Source: Candidatus Eisenbacteria bacterium | GTDB taxonomy: Bacteria > Eisenbacteria > RBG-16-71-46 > SZUA-252 | Reading direction: 5' to 3' | DNA length: 64,000 nt | Assembly (NCBI GenBank): GCA_005893275.1 | Contig: VBOW01000016.1 | Coordinates: 1 to 64,000 of the forward strand | In this document: piece by piece, positions 1-9,430 of the stretch | How the letters are laid out: each line of letters opens with the position of its first letter | Position numbering within the stretch: position 1 is the stretch's first letter | Notes under the pieces: model-generated | Databases searched by the model: none | Seen by the model: only the letters and a program-made list of their open reading frames with translations | What the model was told of the DNA's origin: nothing | Translations under genes and position numbers: made by a program

Positions 1-2018
1 TCCTGCGCGTCGTCCTCGAGCACGAACACGACCGTATTATTCCAGAATGGTGAATGGGAGAGCGCGTCGATAACGCGTCCCAGGGCCAGGTCGTTGTCCG
101 CGACGTACGCGCGCGGCGTCGGCGCGCCCGCCTTGGCACCCGCCGTATGGTCGTTCGGCAGTCGCAGGAAGGTCAGTGCCGGCATCGTGTCGGCAGCCAC
201 GAAACGGCGGAATTCCCCTAGCCATGCGTCGACCCGCTTTTGGTCCGTCGTCTCGAGGTCCCAACCCGGAAAGTCGGGCGAGGTGTTCGCAGCGAGAGGC
301 GCCTTCGTGGCGGTCCAACGTCCGGAGCGATCCCGGATCGCGAACTCGCCGTAATTGCGTATCGTGACCCCGGCTCGGGCCGCAGAGTCCCATAGGTATC
401 CGGTGCCCGGCTCATTCACGTCGTCGTCGGGAATCGTGTCGCGATTCTCCCCCTCGTAATCGTAGGTTCTTCCGCGGTCGGAGTAGAGGCTCGGAACGGT
501 CTTCTCAACGTAGTCCGGCGCGTAGGCGGCCGTCGACCAGTCGTGGCCGTCCGCACTGACTTCGGCGTTTACGAAGAAGCGGTCGAACAGGCCGAAACGC
601 TCGGCGAGCGCGTGATGATTGGGGCTCACGTCGCGCGGGAAATAGACGAGCGATGTGTCGCCGTCGCCCGCGCTCATGTCCCCGAACATCTGATCGTAGG
701 TGCGATTCTCTTTGATGACATAGATCACGTGCGTGAACGGAGGGTACGTCGGCCGTGCCCGCGTCCTGTCCCAGCCCTCGGCGCGCGCGACGCGGCGGGA
801 CAGCGCGTCGAGGCCGCGCCCTGTGGGAAGGGACACCGTCGTGAGCGATCCCGAAGTCTGGCCCAGCGTGTAGGAGCGCTCGTCGGGTTCGGCCTTCTTC
901 CCCGGCTGACGCCGCCTCGGATTCGGGCCGGTTCCGCGACCCTTGCCGTTCAACACCAGCAACGTGTTGCCGTCCGCCAGCACCGCGGTCGGATACCACT
1001 CGACCGGAACGCGCCCGAGAAGGGCGTCCCGGCCCTCCGTCCCCGGTGCGTCCGCTGTCGCGGCGCTCAGCTCGAACACCGCCGTCGCGTTGTTGTCCGC
1101 CTCGGCCACGTAGAGGCGGCGGTTGTCCCGTGAGAGCGCGAGCCCATTGGGCGTGGCACCCTCGGGAGGACCCTTTGCCGCCCCGTCGTTCAGCTCTCCG
1201 ATTACCGCCCCGCGACGGGTGTCAACGACAGCAATCCGGTCGAAGCTCGCGCGTGCGACGAAAAGACGAGTCCCCCGCGTGTTGAGCACCAGAGCCGACG
1301 GATGCCGGCCGACCGGCACGCGCGGGCCCGCCTCGAGCCCGGCGGTGTGCGGCGCGAACGTCGCGAGCCAGGAGCCTCCCCACGCCGAAACGTACACGCG
1401 GCCGTCCGGACCCGCCACGACCCCGTACGGATATCGGCCGGTCGCCAGGCGCTGGACGACACGACCGGCGCTCAGGTCGACGACGGCGAGCGAGTCCGCG
1501 AGGTTCTCGGCGACGTAGAGCCACCGCCCATCCGGCGAAATCGCCATGCCCGATGGGTAGCGGATCCCGAGGCCGACGGAGCCCTTGGGATCGAGCCGGA
1601 TGCTGTCCGAGAGCGCGGCCGAATCCCCCTCCCAGGTGTACCGATAAACCACGTCCTGGCTGCCTCCGGACGCATAGAGCGTCCGCCCGTCGCGGGAGAA
1701 TGCGAGACCGAGAAAGGCCGCGGGCTGGACAAGGGTCTGAGTGACCCTCCGACTCGTCGGATCAACGACCTGGAGGCTCTGCTCGCGGTGTCCACTCAAG
1801 AGCGCGACCACCCGGGCGGAATCAGGACTGAAAGCCATCGCGAGCGGCATCGACCCGAGTTCGATCGAGGAGCCAGCCGGGTCCAAGACGACGCCGGTTG
1901 GAAGCCGAATCGGTTCGACGGCCAGGCGCGAGCACGAGGCGATCGCGATAACCGCAAGGACCGGCACGCGGGCGACGGAAGTTAGGATCCTGGATGTTGC
2001 TCTCAGAGCCAACCTCAC
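1..2018 (-). CDS. YncE-like beta-propeller / phosphoesterase fusion lipoprotein (3' end outside window)
   Basis: The reading frame is open from a GTG at 2018 to the left edge, giving about 672 residues; the C-terminus is missing. Residues 1-30 form a lipoprotein signal ending in IASC, so the protein is probably lipid-anchored in the envelope. Residues about 50-420 contain repeated surface-propeller motifs (FSPDS, SPDGRWLYVAEN, LSRDNRRLYVAEADN), typical of YncE/YVTN seven-blade propellers. From about residue 430 the sequence changes to a phosphoesterase/alkaline-phosphatase superfamily domain, with VIYVIKENRTYDQMFGD around E437 and SADGHDWST some 45 residues later. This is the phospholipase C/acid phosphatase type (PF04185-like). 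Such bifunctional proteins are known, but the substrate is not. The GTG is favoured because it gives a complete lipoprotein signal; no strong ribosome-binding site was seen. Confidence 0.88.
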   Translation of the reverse strand, partial: MRLALRATSRILTSVARVPVLAVIAIASCSRLAVEPIRLPTGVVLDPAGSSIELGSMPLAMAFSPDSARVVALLSGHREQSLQVVDPTSRRVTQTLVQPAAFLGLAFSRDGRTLYASGGSQDVVYRYTWEGDSAALSDSIRLDPKGSVGLGIRYPSGMAISPDGRWLYVAENLADSLAVVDLSAGRVVQRLATGRYPYGVVAGPDGRVYVSAWGGSWLATFAPHTAGLEAGPRVPVGRHPSALVLNTRGTRLFVARASFDRIAVVDTRRGAVIGELNDGAAKGPPEGATPNGLALSRDNRRLYVAEADNNATAVFELSAATADAPGTEGRDALLGRVPVEWYPTAVLADGNTLLVLNGKGRGTGPNPRRRQPGKKAEPDERSYTLGQTSGSLTTVSLPTGRGLDALSRRVARAEGWDRTRARPTYPPFTHVIYVIKENRTYDQMFGDMSAGDGDTSLVYFPRDVSPNHHALAERFGLFDRFFVNAEVSADGHDWSTAAYAPDYVEKTVPSLYSDRGRTYDYEGENRDTIPDDDVNEPGTGYLWDSAARAGVTIRNYGEFAIRDRSGRWTATKAPLAANTSPDFPGWDLETTDQKRVDAWLGEFRRFVAADTMPALTFLRLPNDHTAGAKAGAPTPRAYVADNDLALGRVIDALSHSPFWNNTVVFVLEDDAQ

Positions 2019-2056
2019 GTAATGGTGTGTGTAGACTCGCGAACCGGAAAGAGACT

Positions 2057-2090
2057 GGTATCCTAGCACGGTCGTGCCCGGCGCGATACC
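2057..2090. promoter_or_regulatory. Nested inverted repeat upstream of the propeller/phosphoesterase gene
   Basis: GGTATC (2057-2062) and GATACC (2085-2090) flank a second inverted pair, GCACG (2066-2070) and CGTGC (2073-2077). It lies 39 bp upstream of the leftward gene and about 165 bp upstream of the rightward one. On the minus strand TAGGAT within the left arm could be a -10 hexamer. It could be an operator or an RNA hairpin; the role is inferred from position only. Confidence 0.3.
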
Positions 2091-2255
2091 GGGGGCCGAT
2101 CCGCCAGCCCGTTGGGCGGTCTTCGCTTAGACCACCCTCGCCGCGGCTGAAGAAGCGCCCCCTCCACGCCGATAACTACTTGGCACTCGCGCTGCCCGGG
2201 CTGGTCCGGGCGCCGGTTCCCTTATCGCCAAAGCCAGAGCCATGGAGCGCATTTC

Positions 2256-3527
2256 GTGAAGAAGCGCCGACTGCTGCGCAAGACGCAAGTTGTCCAGTTT
2301 CTCCTGCGCGTTTCCAAGTTCCTTCTCAAGAGCCAGCTCATGACGCTCTTGCTGGGGCTTTGCGCTTTGGGCTTCGTCGTGGGGAAGCAGGTGCACCCCG
2401 ACCCCAAAGCCGTGCCCTTCGAGGAGCTGTTCGAGAATCTGAGCGTGGTTTCGTACCGCGAGACGCCATCCGACTCGACCGCCCACTTTGTGGTCGAGCT
2501 CTCGACCCGCGGCCGAGTATTCCGGCAGTACGACATCGATGCGCGGCGATTCGAGGCGCCGATGCGCGGGCATGACTATCGGCGCTCGATCAGCATCACG
2601 CGCTACCCTCCCATCAAAGTGCGCGGTCACGTGAACCGCGGCTTCTGGCTCGAGCTTCCCGATTCTTCCGACCACGCTCTCCTCCCCGGGCAGTTCGACG
2701 AGCTCTACCAGACGACCCTCAACTTCGTGAAACCGCTTTCGGCGGCGGCTGTCGTGCTCGGAACGCTCTCGGGGTACTCGATGGGCTACCGCATGGGCAC
2801 ATGGAGCACCTCGTTGTCCAACCCGAAGGTGCAGGAGCGCGTACTCGCCGTTCCGGGCATCGGCCGCGTGATCGCGCGGGAGGCCTGGCGGCGGGTTCTC
2901 CTCGAGCCGGTCGTCATGGACCAGGAGAGCGACGCCGGACGATTCGCCTCGGTTCGCGGAACACAGCGCATCTACACCAACTTCTTCCGGCTCGCCCTCG
3001 CCGACAGCAATGACTTTATCCCCCATGAGACCGCCCGTCTGGACTCGGCCGGATGTCCCTACGAATCACGCACGATGCGCGCCTTCGCGCAGGCGGTCCA
3101 TTGTGCGACCCAGGACACATGCGATCTCGCGAGCATCGACTTTGCCGCGATCGAGAATTGGGCGAACCTGCTCGACCGCCGCGGGCACTGGGCGTACAGG
3201 TCGACCCCGCCCCGGGGCGTGGAGCGCATGCGGTACTTCGGCACGCTCGCCTGGTATGGGGTCGCCCCATCCGAGCCCGACGAACGGCGCATCTGGGTGG
3301 GGCGCCGCCTCCTTGTGCGAAACGGCGATACGGAAGGCTTCGTCGCGGACGAGATCCCGCTGACCCGGGTGGGATGTCCCATCGCGTGGCGGGAATGGCT
3401 CCGCGGCGACAGCAAGTATCTGAGCGGGAATGCCTGGACCGCGCAGTTCATGAGGGAGTCGCGGCAGTTTGCGCCGGTGGTGCAGCTCGGGCGCGGCATC
3501 GCGAACAGACTGATCGGGAAGGAGTGA
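2256..3527 (+). CDS. Membrane-anchored protein of unknown function
   Basis: Predicted 423 residues from a GTG at 2256. I do not recognise the family. The N-terminus is very basic (KKRRLLRKTQ), then a hydrophobic segment at about residues 29-43 (TLLLGLCALGFVVGK) fits a signal anchor. A second weakly hydrophobic, Gly/Tyr-rich stretch lies near 152-180 (KPLSAAAVVLGTLSGYSMGY) and may be another membrane segment. The rest is soluble-looking, with Cys residues in pairs (SAGCPYES, HCATQDTCD) that could form disulfides outside the cytoplasm. The start is uncertain: an ATG at 2242 opens only a five-codon frame whose TGA overlaps this GTG. It is followed by a candidate promoter and a separate gene, so it looks monocistronic. 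Confidence 0.7.
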   Translation: MKKRRLLRKTQVVQFLLRVSKFLLKSQLMTLLLGLCALGFVVGKQVHPDPKAVPFEELFENLSVVSYRETPSDSTAHFVVELSTRGRVFRQYDIDARRFEAPMRGHDYRRSISITRYPPIKVRGHVNRGFWLELPDSSDHALLPGQFDELYQTTLNFVKPLSAAAVVLGTLSGYSMGYRMGTWSTSLSNPKVQERVLAVPGIGRVIAREAWRRVLLEPVVMDQESDAGRFASVRGTQRIYTNFFRLALADSNDFIPHETARLDSAGCPYESRTMRAFAQAVHCATQDTCDLASIDFAAIENWANLLDRRGHWAYRSTPPRGVERMRYFGTLAWYGVAPSEPDERRIWVGRRLLVRNGDTEGFVADEIPLTRVGCPIAWREWLRGDSKYLSGNAWTAQFMRESRQFAPVVQLGRGIANRLIGKE

Positions 3528-3574
3528 GGCCCCCTCCTTTCTAAGAACGCGACGCCCCGGGCTCCGAAATCCCC

Positions 3575-3603
3575 TTGACAGCCGCGCCCGTTCGCCGCAG
3601 ATT
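3575..3603 (+). promoter_or_regulatory. Candidate sigma-70-type promoter for the large secreted protein
   Basis: A perfect TTGACA at 3575-3580 is followed after 17 bp by CAGATT (3598-3603), a weak -10 match. It lies in the 235-bp gap before the ATG at 3763. The -35 is good and the -10 poor, so this is tentative. Confidence 0.3.
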
Positions 3604-3762
3604 GGAAACACGTCTCCCCCCTGCCGCTCCAACCATTCCCCAACAGCCGGCGACGAATCCCATGTGACGTGATGGATGTCCCAACCGGGCGCCCCAGACC
3701 GGTTGGAGGTTCTTTTCTTCCGCATTCGATCGAGCCGGGAAGGTATCAGGGGGATTGGTGGA

Positions 3763-6462
3763 ATGAGATCCGGGCTCTCGCTCCTGGGCATCCTCGCACT
3801 CTGGGCTTCCGTCTGCGCATTCCAGTCGCCCGACCCGGCGGCACCCGGCCGTCCGGACCAGCACCTCCTGATTCGCAACGACGGCAAATTCGTCCACAAC
3901 GTCGGCCAGCTGCTGCTGCAGATCAGCAATTACGGGGTTACGGGCGCGCCCTTCTACGGGGCCTTCTCGAACGTGCCGGGGGCCGAGTGGCCTCCTGGCT
4001 CGGGAAATGACTACATGTACGCCGCCGGCCTGTGGGTCGGGGCGCTCGACGCGAGCGGAATTCCGCACGTCACCACCAGCATCGGGCGCACCCGGTTTGA
4101 CTTCGAGATGTCCCCGACGTTTCAGCCAAGGAATCCATGCGTATCCCTTCCACCCGACAAGGTCGCCGACGTGCGGGAATCCTACGAGGGGGCGCCCGGC
4201 GGAAACCGGATCATCTCGGCCAGCGTGAACGCCGACGATGACGGAGACGGGCTGATCGACGAGGACTTTCCGAACGGGGAGGACGATGACGGGGACGGGC
4301 GGTGCGACGAGGATTATTCGGCCATCGGCCAGCAGATGCTGGCCTGCGAGTACTTCGACGACCTCGAGAACATCCGGGCCGGGAGCCCCGAGCACGTTCC
4401 ACTCGGGCTCAAGATCCAGCAGACCTCCTACGCGTGGGCAACTCCCGGGCAGAACGATTTCGTCGGCATGGACTACAAGATCATCAACCGCAGCGGCTCC
4501 ACATTGCGGAACGTCTTCGTCGGGATCTTCGCCGATATGGACATTGGAAGCCGTGCCGCGTGTCCCGACTGCTACTACCTGGACGACGAGGCCGGGCTCT
4601 TTGATTCGACGGTAATCTACGTGGGATCCGCCGGCGATATCGTGAAGCGAAGGATCCAGATGGGGTACATGTGGGACAATCCGGACGATCCGGCTCGGAC
4701 GCAGGACAACAAAGGGGGCGACGCACCCGGATACATCGGGTGCATGTTCCTGAATCACACGACCGACCCGAGCGGGGCGTCGGCTCCCCGAAGAGTGGGC
4801 ATCACCTCGTTCAAGTTCTTTTCGGGAGACGCGTCGTTTGCGTCCGGAGGGGATCCCAGGAACGATTCCCAGCGTTACATTCTCATGTCCGATCCGATGC
4901 TGAACCCCGATGTCGTGGGGCAGATCACCTCGTCGAGACCGCTCGACTATCGATTCACCATGACGACCGGGCCGTTCCGGTCCATTCTTCCCGACTCATC
5001 CTTGACGATTTCCGTGGCCTGGGTGATGGGACTGGGGCGAGGGCCGAGCCAGGCCGGCGGAACCTTGATCGACAACGCGATCCGGGCCCAGCAGGTCTTC
5101 GACGGGCTGTACACCGACCTGGATGGCAACGCCCTCACGGGGACCTGTGGGAAGGAGACATGCCTCCTCAACACACAAGTCGGGGGGCGCTTCGTCTACC
5201 AGATCCCCGAGTCCTCGCTATGCCGCCTGCGGTTTCACACCGACGTACACACCGTGCCCCAGTTCGCAGATGTGACACCGTGGGATCCGAACACGCCGTG
5301 CGAGAACCAGCAGGACGGGAAATACGTGTGCCAGGACCGCCTCGGGGGAACGATCCCGAACGGCGGGGCGCACTGCGCGAGCGAGGACACGCTCGCCACG
5401 GTGATCGTCGCGCCCACCTGTACGTACGTGGACTTCGACTGCGACGCGAGCACGGGCCAAGGCGGTCGGGAGCATCTGGTGAACTGGGTCGCCGCGGCAC
5501 CCTTGCCCTTGCCCTTTTACGGCGGAGAGAACGGGCAGGGCGAGGTCGCGGACTACCTGCGCAACTACTCGAGCACTCGCACCTCCGCCTGGTTTTTCCC
5601 CGGGGACCGGAAAGTCACCCTCAAGTGGAACAACTTCGCCGAGCAGGTGCGCGACGTCCAGCACGGGAACCTCAAGACGTTCGTCGGCTACCGGATCTAT
5701 CGCGCGGCCGGGTGGACGCGTCCTCTGGGGACGAACGCGCCTTCCCGGGACCTGTGGTCCCTCCTGGGCGAATGGCGGCCGAGGCCCGGGGGTACCTCCG
5801 CGAGGTCCTTGTCGGAGCTGATTGACCCATCCGTTCCCATCATCACCAGCAATCCCGTCGAGGTCCATTGGGACCCGAACCGGCGCCTGGTTCGCAACGA
5901 TACGACCTACACGGAAATCGATACGCTGTTCGCGGTGGGGCGGTACAGCTACGTGGACGCGCACGTGCTGAACGGCTTCCCGTACTTCTATGCGATCATT
6001 CCGCTTTCGCTGGTGCCGGGCGACTCGGCAGGCTCGGACGTGACCTTGCAGGGGAACCCGAGCGCGTCGAACGCGCAGGTCGTGTATCCGCGGGGGGATT
6101 CGCGGAACGACCAGAAGCATGTGTTCGTCGTGCCCAACCCCTACAAGGGAGGAGCAGAGTGGGATCTCGTGCCCCAGGGAGACGATCCATCGGGAACGAA
6201 GGTCACATTCATGAACCTGCCCCGCACCAGGGGGACCATCCATATTTTCACCGTGGCGGGCGATCTCGTGAGGGATATCCCCTTCGACGGGAGGCCGCCC
6301 GGGGATCTTCAGTACGGGAAGGACCCCGTAACGTCGGGCCAGGGCTCGGTCCCCTGGAACATGATCTCGCGGAATGGGCAGAAGATCGTGACCGGGATCT
6401 ACCTTTTCTCCGTGGACACCGAGCTCGGGCACGAGGTCGGAAGATTCGTGGTCATCCGGTAG
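3763..6462 (+). CDS. Large secreted/surface protein with Asp/Gly repeats and C-terminal FlgD/T9SS-like domain
   Basis: Predicted 899 residues. The ATG at 3763 is preferred over an upstream in-frame start (3676) because it begins directly with a signal peptide (MRSGLSLLGILALWASVCA) and has GGGGGAT just upstream. Residues about 158-184 hold two DDDGDG-type loops (DDDGDGLIDED, DDDGDGRCDED), resembling calcium-binding thrombospondin-3/dockerin-like repeats. The middle is rich in aromatic and Cys residues and has no family I recognise. The last about 115 residues begin VFVVPNPYKGG and continue with TIHIFTVAGDLVR and GIYLFSVD. This is the pattern of FlgD-like Ig domains at the C-terminus of secreted proteins in FCB-group bacteria, where it can act in sorting or anchoring. 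It is probably exported to the cell surface; its function is unknown. Confidence 0.82.
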   Translation: MRSGLSLLGILALWASVCAFQSPDPAAPGRPDQHLLIRNDGKFVHNVGQLLLQISNYGVTGAPFYGAFSNVPGAEWPPGSGNDYMYAAGLWVGALDASGIPHVTTSIGRTRFDFEMSPTFQPRNPCVSLPPDKVADVRESYEGAPGGNRIISASVNADDDGDGLIDEDFPNGEDDDGDGRCDEDYSAIGQQMLACEYFDDLENIRAGSPEHVPLGLKIQQTSYAWATPGQNDFVGMDYKIINRSGSTLRNVFVGIFADMDIGSRAACPDCYYLDDEAGLFDSTVIYVGSAGDIVKRRIQMGYMWDNPDDPARTQDNKGGDAPGYIGCMFLNHTTDPSGASAPRRVGITSFKFFSGDASFASGGDPRNDSQRYILMSDPMLNPDVVGQITSSRPLDYRFTMTTGPFRSILPDSSLTISVAWVMGLGRGPSQAGGTLIDNAIRAQQVFDGLYTDLDGNALTGTCGKETCLLNTQVGGRFVYQIPESSLCRLRFHTDVHTVPQFADVTPWDPNTPCENQQDGKYVCQDRLGGTIPNGGAHCASEDTLATVIVAPTCTYVDFDCDASTGQGGREHLVNWVAAAPLPLPFYGGENGQGEVADYLRNYSSTRTSAWFFPGDRKVTLKWNNFAEQVRDVQHGNLKTFVGYRIYRAAGWTRPLGTNAPSRDLWSLLGEWRPRPGGTSARSLSELIDPSVPIITSNPVEVHWDPNRRLVRNDTTYTEIDTLFAVGRYSYVDAHVLNGFPYFYAIIPLSLVPGDSAGSDVTLQGNPSASNAQVVYPRGDSRNDQKHVFVVPNPYKGGAEWDLVPQGDDPSGTKVTFMNLPRTRGTIHIFTVAGDLVRDIPFDGRPPGDLQYGKDPVTSGQGSVPWNMISRNGQKIVTGIYLFSVDTELGHEVGRFVVIR

Positions 6463-6676
6463 GCGGTTCCCCGTCCTGGGTCACCAAGCCTCTCAAGAAA
6501 ACAACGGGCTCGGTGACCGGAGTCACGGACGGCCGGCGCCCTTCGAGGCATTATGGAAGTGCCGGCGGTGCGCGGCGCTCTCCGTTTTGCAGCCGGGCCC
6601 TCTCGCTACTATGACCATGCTTACCTTCGAGGGTTGAGGCTGCTCGCCACGGATCGTCGCGGTGCCGCCGGTGCTT

Positions 6677-7396
6677 CTATTCCGCCTCGCGTGATGCGAT
6701 CTTATGAAGCAGCGCGGGGTGCCGCAGTCTGATCCTGCCGCGCGAGAGGCTGATCGCCCCGAGCCGCTCGAACTCCTTGAGCAGCCTGCTGACCACTTCC
6801 CGCGCCGTGCCGAGGTCGGCCGCGATCACGGCGTGCGTGATTTCGATGCTGCCATGGGTGCCGTCTGCCTCGAGGAGGAGCTCCTCCAGGCGGCTCGCGA
6901 GCCTCTGATCCATCCGGCGGAAGGCCACCTCCTCTACCAGCGACATCACCTCGCTGAGGCGCCTCGAGAACATCTCGAAGACGAACGTTCGAAGCGACTC
7001 GTGTTCCGCCATCCAGAGGCGGAACGCGGCGGCCGGAACGACAATCGCTTGGACGTCCTCCTCGACCCTGGCCATGGCCGGGACCCGACTGTCCGAGAGG
7101 ATGCACGACACGTTCAGGGGGCACACCTCACCGGCCCCGACGTGGTAGAGCGTGATCTCCTGACCGCTCTCCGCCAGCTTGAAGACCCGCATCTTGCCGC
7201 TGACGATGATCGCGAAGTGGGCGCACGAATCACCCTCTCGAAGGAAGTAGGCGCCCGCCTCGAGACGAACGACCGTTGCCGCCTCCGTGAGCGCGCGTTG
7301 TAGGTCGAGCGGGGCGTGGGTGAAGAAAGGGATTCGATCCAGAGCTTCGCGCTTGTCGTCGGCGGAGACTCGACCGCTCGCGACGGTACCAGCCAT
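6677..7396 (-). CDS. Crp/Fnr-family transcriptional regulator
   Basis: Predicted 239 residues. The ATG at 7396 follows GGGAGGAC, a strong ribosome-binding site; an upstream in-frame start (7492) adds a basic tail unlike the family. The N-terminal half is a cyclic-nucleotide-binding-type beta barrel (FLREGDSCAHFAIIVSGKMR, ending IVVPAAAFRLWM). A long dimerisation helix with FEMFSRRLSEVMSLVEEVAF follows, then a winged helix-turn-helix (THAVIAADLGTAREVVSRLLKEFE, recognition helix around TAREVVSRLL). Cys residues in GEVCPLNVSCIL lie in the barrel, at a place where some family members sense redox or haem, but no Fnr-type N-terminal Cys cluster is present. The regulator diverges from the small barrel gene at 7581, so it may control that gene or itself. 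Confidence 0.93.
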   Translation of the reverse strand: MAGTVASGRVSADDKREALDRIPFFTHAPLDLQRALTEAATVVRLEAGAYFLREGDSCAHFAIIVSGKMRVFKLAESGQEITLYHVGAGEVCPLNVSCILSDSRVPAMARVEEDVQAIVVPAAAFRLWMAEHESLRTFVFEMFSRRLSEVMSLVEEVAFRRMDQRLASRLEELLLEADGTHGSIEITHAVIAADLGTAREVVSRLLKEFERLGAISLSRGRIRLRHPALLHKIASREAE

Positions 7397-7580
7397 GAGG
7401 TCCTCCCGAGCCGGGGCCTTCCGATCCCCGAGGCGAGTACCATCGCACAGGCCTGTCCGCGCGACAACGGTCCTTCGAGCGCGGGCGGGCACCCCCCGAT
7501 TCTGGCAGCGGTTACGCGGAGGATAGGGTAGGCTCTTGCGCGCCCTTCGTTCGGTTCGCCCTGGATCAAGGAGGTGAGCG

Positions 7581-8057
7581 ATGCGGATTCACAGCGGTGC
7601 CGGCCTCGTCTTCGCGGCTACAATCTTGCTCCTCTTCGCCTCGGCTTCAGCCGCTCGAGCGGATGTTTCCGCCGGAGTGCGCGGCGGGCTCAGCGTCGAT
7701 CCCGATCAGGTCCTCTTCGGCGGCCACCTCGAATTCCCTCGCATCGCGGACCGCCTCTACGTCGTGCCGAGCGCGGAAGCAGGGTTCGGAGACGACCTGT
7801 TCACCCTCTCCTTCAATGGCGACCTGCAGTACCGATTCAAGGTGCGCAGTGAGGTCCGCCCCTACGCCGGCGGCGGCCTCTCGCTCTACTTCGTGGACTC
7901 CGATTTCGGCGGAAGCGACACGCAGCTGGGCGTCAACATCCTCGGGGGCATTTTCTTCGGCCGAAGAGCACGCCGGCCGATGTTCATCGAGGCGAAGGTG
8001 GGCCTCACCGACGAGATGCCGGATTGGAAGTTTCTGTTCGGGGTCACGTTCCGCTAG
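7581..8057 (+). CDS. Small outer-membrane beta-barrel-like protein
   Basis: Predicted 158 residues, preceded by a near-perfect AAGGAGGTGA ribosome-binding site. It has an N-terminal signal peptide (about residues 1-27, cut near SAARADV). Alternating hydrophobic/polar strands follow (LYVVPSAEAGFG, LTFNGDLQYRF-type segments, YAGGGLSLYFVD, LGVNILGGIFF), and it ends in an aromatic-terminated strand (WKFLFGVTFR). This is the layout of eight-stranded OmpA/OmpW-like barrels, and the length fits. It is transcribed away from the Crp/Fnr gene and is probably monocistronic. No ligand or pore function can be read from the sequence. Confidence 0.8.
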   Translation: MRIHSGAGLVFAATILLLFASASAARADVSAGVRGGLSVDPDQVLFGGHLEFPRIADRLYVVPSAEAGFGDDLFTLSFNGDLQYRFKVRSEVRPYAGGGLSLYFVDSDFGGSDTQLGVNILGGIFFGRRARRPMFIEAKVGLTDEMPDWKFLFGVTFR

Positions 8058-8113
8058 ACCGGCCTTCTGTCTTTCTAAGGGGTGCGACGCGGGGGGACTA
8101 GCACGGAAGCGCC

Positions 8114-9391
8114 TCAGAGAGGAACATCGCACTCCACCGAGACGATATCCTCGACGGTCTCTCGCCGCGCGATGAGTGTGCCGCGCCCCGTCTCCCACCA
8201 AACCTCGGCGGCCCTTCCGATGGAGAGGTAGTTCGAGCTCATCGCGGAGCCATAGGCGCCCGCGTCCTGCAGGACGAGCAGGGCGCCCGGTCCGGGCCGG
8301 GGCATGAGCCGTGGCCGGACCAGCTCCCGGTCCCCTCGGGTGAAGATGTCGCCGCTCTCACACAGGGGCCCGGCCACGATGCACGGCTCATCGGGAGCCT
8401 CCGCGCCCGGCCCCCAGACCTGGATGTGGTGATAGGAGCCGTAGAGAGCGGGCCGGAGGAGGTCGCAAAAGCCGGCGTCCACCATCACGAAGGTATGCCC
8501 CTGTCCCCTGGCGTTGGCCCGCGTCTCCTTCACATCCCTGACCCGGGCTACGAGCACGGCGCCGCCCGCGACCAAGCAACGTCCCGGCTCCACCTCCACC
8601 CGGATCGCCCGACCCGCGGTGTCGGAGAAAATTCCGCCGGCCTCGTCGAGGAGGGCGCGGAGCGAAGCCAGATCGTAGGAGGAGCCATCTGGATGATACG
8701 GGTGGGGAATCCCCCCGCCGAGGTTTACCGACTCGGTATCGGGAAAGTCGGGGAGCAACCCCTTCAAGAACTCGACCAGCCTCCCCACGTTCGTGTCGAA
8801 CTCCCGCAGCTCGGGCCCGGTCCCAACGTGGACGTGCAACGTCGTGATCGGGAGCCGCGCCTCGGCCGCGAGTCTCCGCACATCGGCCAATCGATCGGGC
8901 CATACCCCATGTTTCGAGGAGGGCCCGCCGGTGTCGCACGATTCCACATGCCCCTGGCCAAAACCGGGGTTCACCCGCACCGCGATGGGCCCGCGGTACC
9001 CCCCCGCGCGCAGCTCGCCGATCATTCCCGGGGATCCCACATTGGGCATGACCCGATGCTCGAGGACCGTCTCGAGCGCGTTATCGCGAAAGACGTCAGT
9101 CGTGAGGAGGATCACGGGTGGCTCCGATCCTCCCGGAAAGCCGGCGCGTCTCGCGCGCAATACTTCGTTCCCGCTCACGGCATCGATCCAGAGGCCCGCC
9201 TCCAGCACGACGTCGAGGATCTTCCGGCACGAATTGGCCTTCATGGCATAGCGTCCCGCCAGGCCTGGCCGGCCCACGATCTCCGCGAACCGGGTCACGG
9301 AGCTGCGCAGCTCGTCGCCGTCGTAGAGGTAGAAGGGCGTGCCGACTCGAGAGGCCAGGCGGTCGAGCGGATAACGTGCGAGGTCCAGCAT
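8114..9391 (-). CDS. Diaminopimelate/ornithine decarboxylase-family PLP enzyme (LysA-like)
   Basis: Predicted 424 residues from the ATG at 9391. This start begins the conserved fold (LASRVGTPFYLYDGDEL), while the upstream extension reads through a terminator. The PLP lysine is in RYAMKANS, the phosphate-binding glycines in NLGGGIPHP, the product-side EPGRCLVAGG motif is present, and the active-site Cys sits in CESGDIF. These define a fold-III decarboxylase acting on D-centred or L-amino acids. LysA (meso-diaminopimelate to lysine) is the most likely assignment. Fold-III paralogues acting on other substrates, such as carboxynorspermidine or siderophore-type decarboxylases, cannot be excluded, and no other lysine genes are adjacent. 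An upstream terminator (9431-9465) implies its own promoter. Confidence 0.85.
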   Translation of the reverse strand: MLDLARYPLDRLASRVGTPFYLYDGDELRSSVTRFAEIVGRPGLAGRYAMKANSCRKILDVVLEAGLWIDAVSGNEVLRARRAGFPGGSEPPVILLTTDVFRDNALETVLEHRVMPNVGSPGMIGELRAGGYRGPIAVRVNPGFGQGHVESCDTGGPSSKHGVWPDRLADVRRLAAEARLPITTLHVHVGTGPELREFDTNVGRLVEFLKGLLPDFPDTESVNLGGGIPHPYHPDGSSYDLASLRALLDEAGGIFSDTAGRAIRVEVEPGRCLVAGGAVLVARVRDVKETRANARGQGHTFVMVDAGFCDLLRPALYGSYHHIQVWGPGAEAPDEPCIVAGPLCESGDIFTRGDRELVRPRLMPRPGPGALLVLQDAGAYGSAMSSNYLSIGRAAEVWWETGRGTLIARRETVEDIVSVECDVPL

Positions 9392-9430
9392 GGGACCGAA
9401 GAGTACCGATTCGCGGAGAGCGTAGAGGGC

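Noticed and set aside
2242-2259. Five-codon ORF whose TGA overlaps the GTG of the 2256 gene
   Set aside because: Too short to tell from chance and lacks a clear ribosome-binding site.
2256-3026. Leftward frame overlapping the unknown membrane protein
   Set aside because: No family motifs; the rightward frame has a signal-anchor segment and normal codon use.
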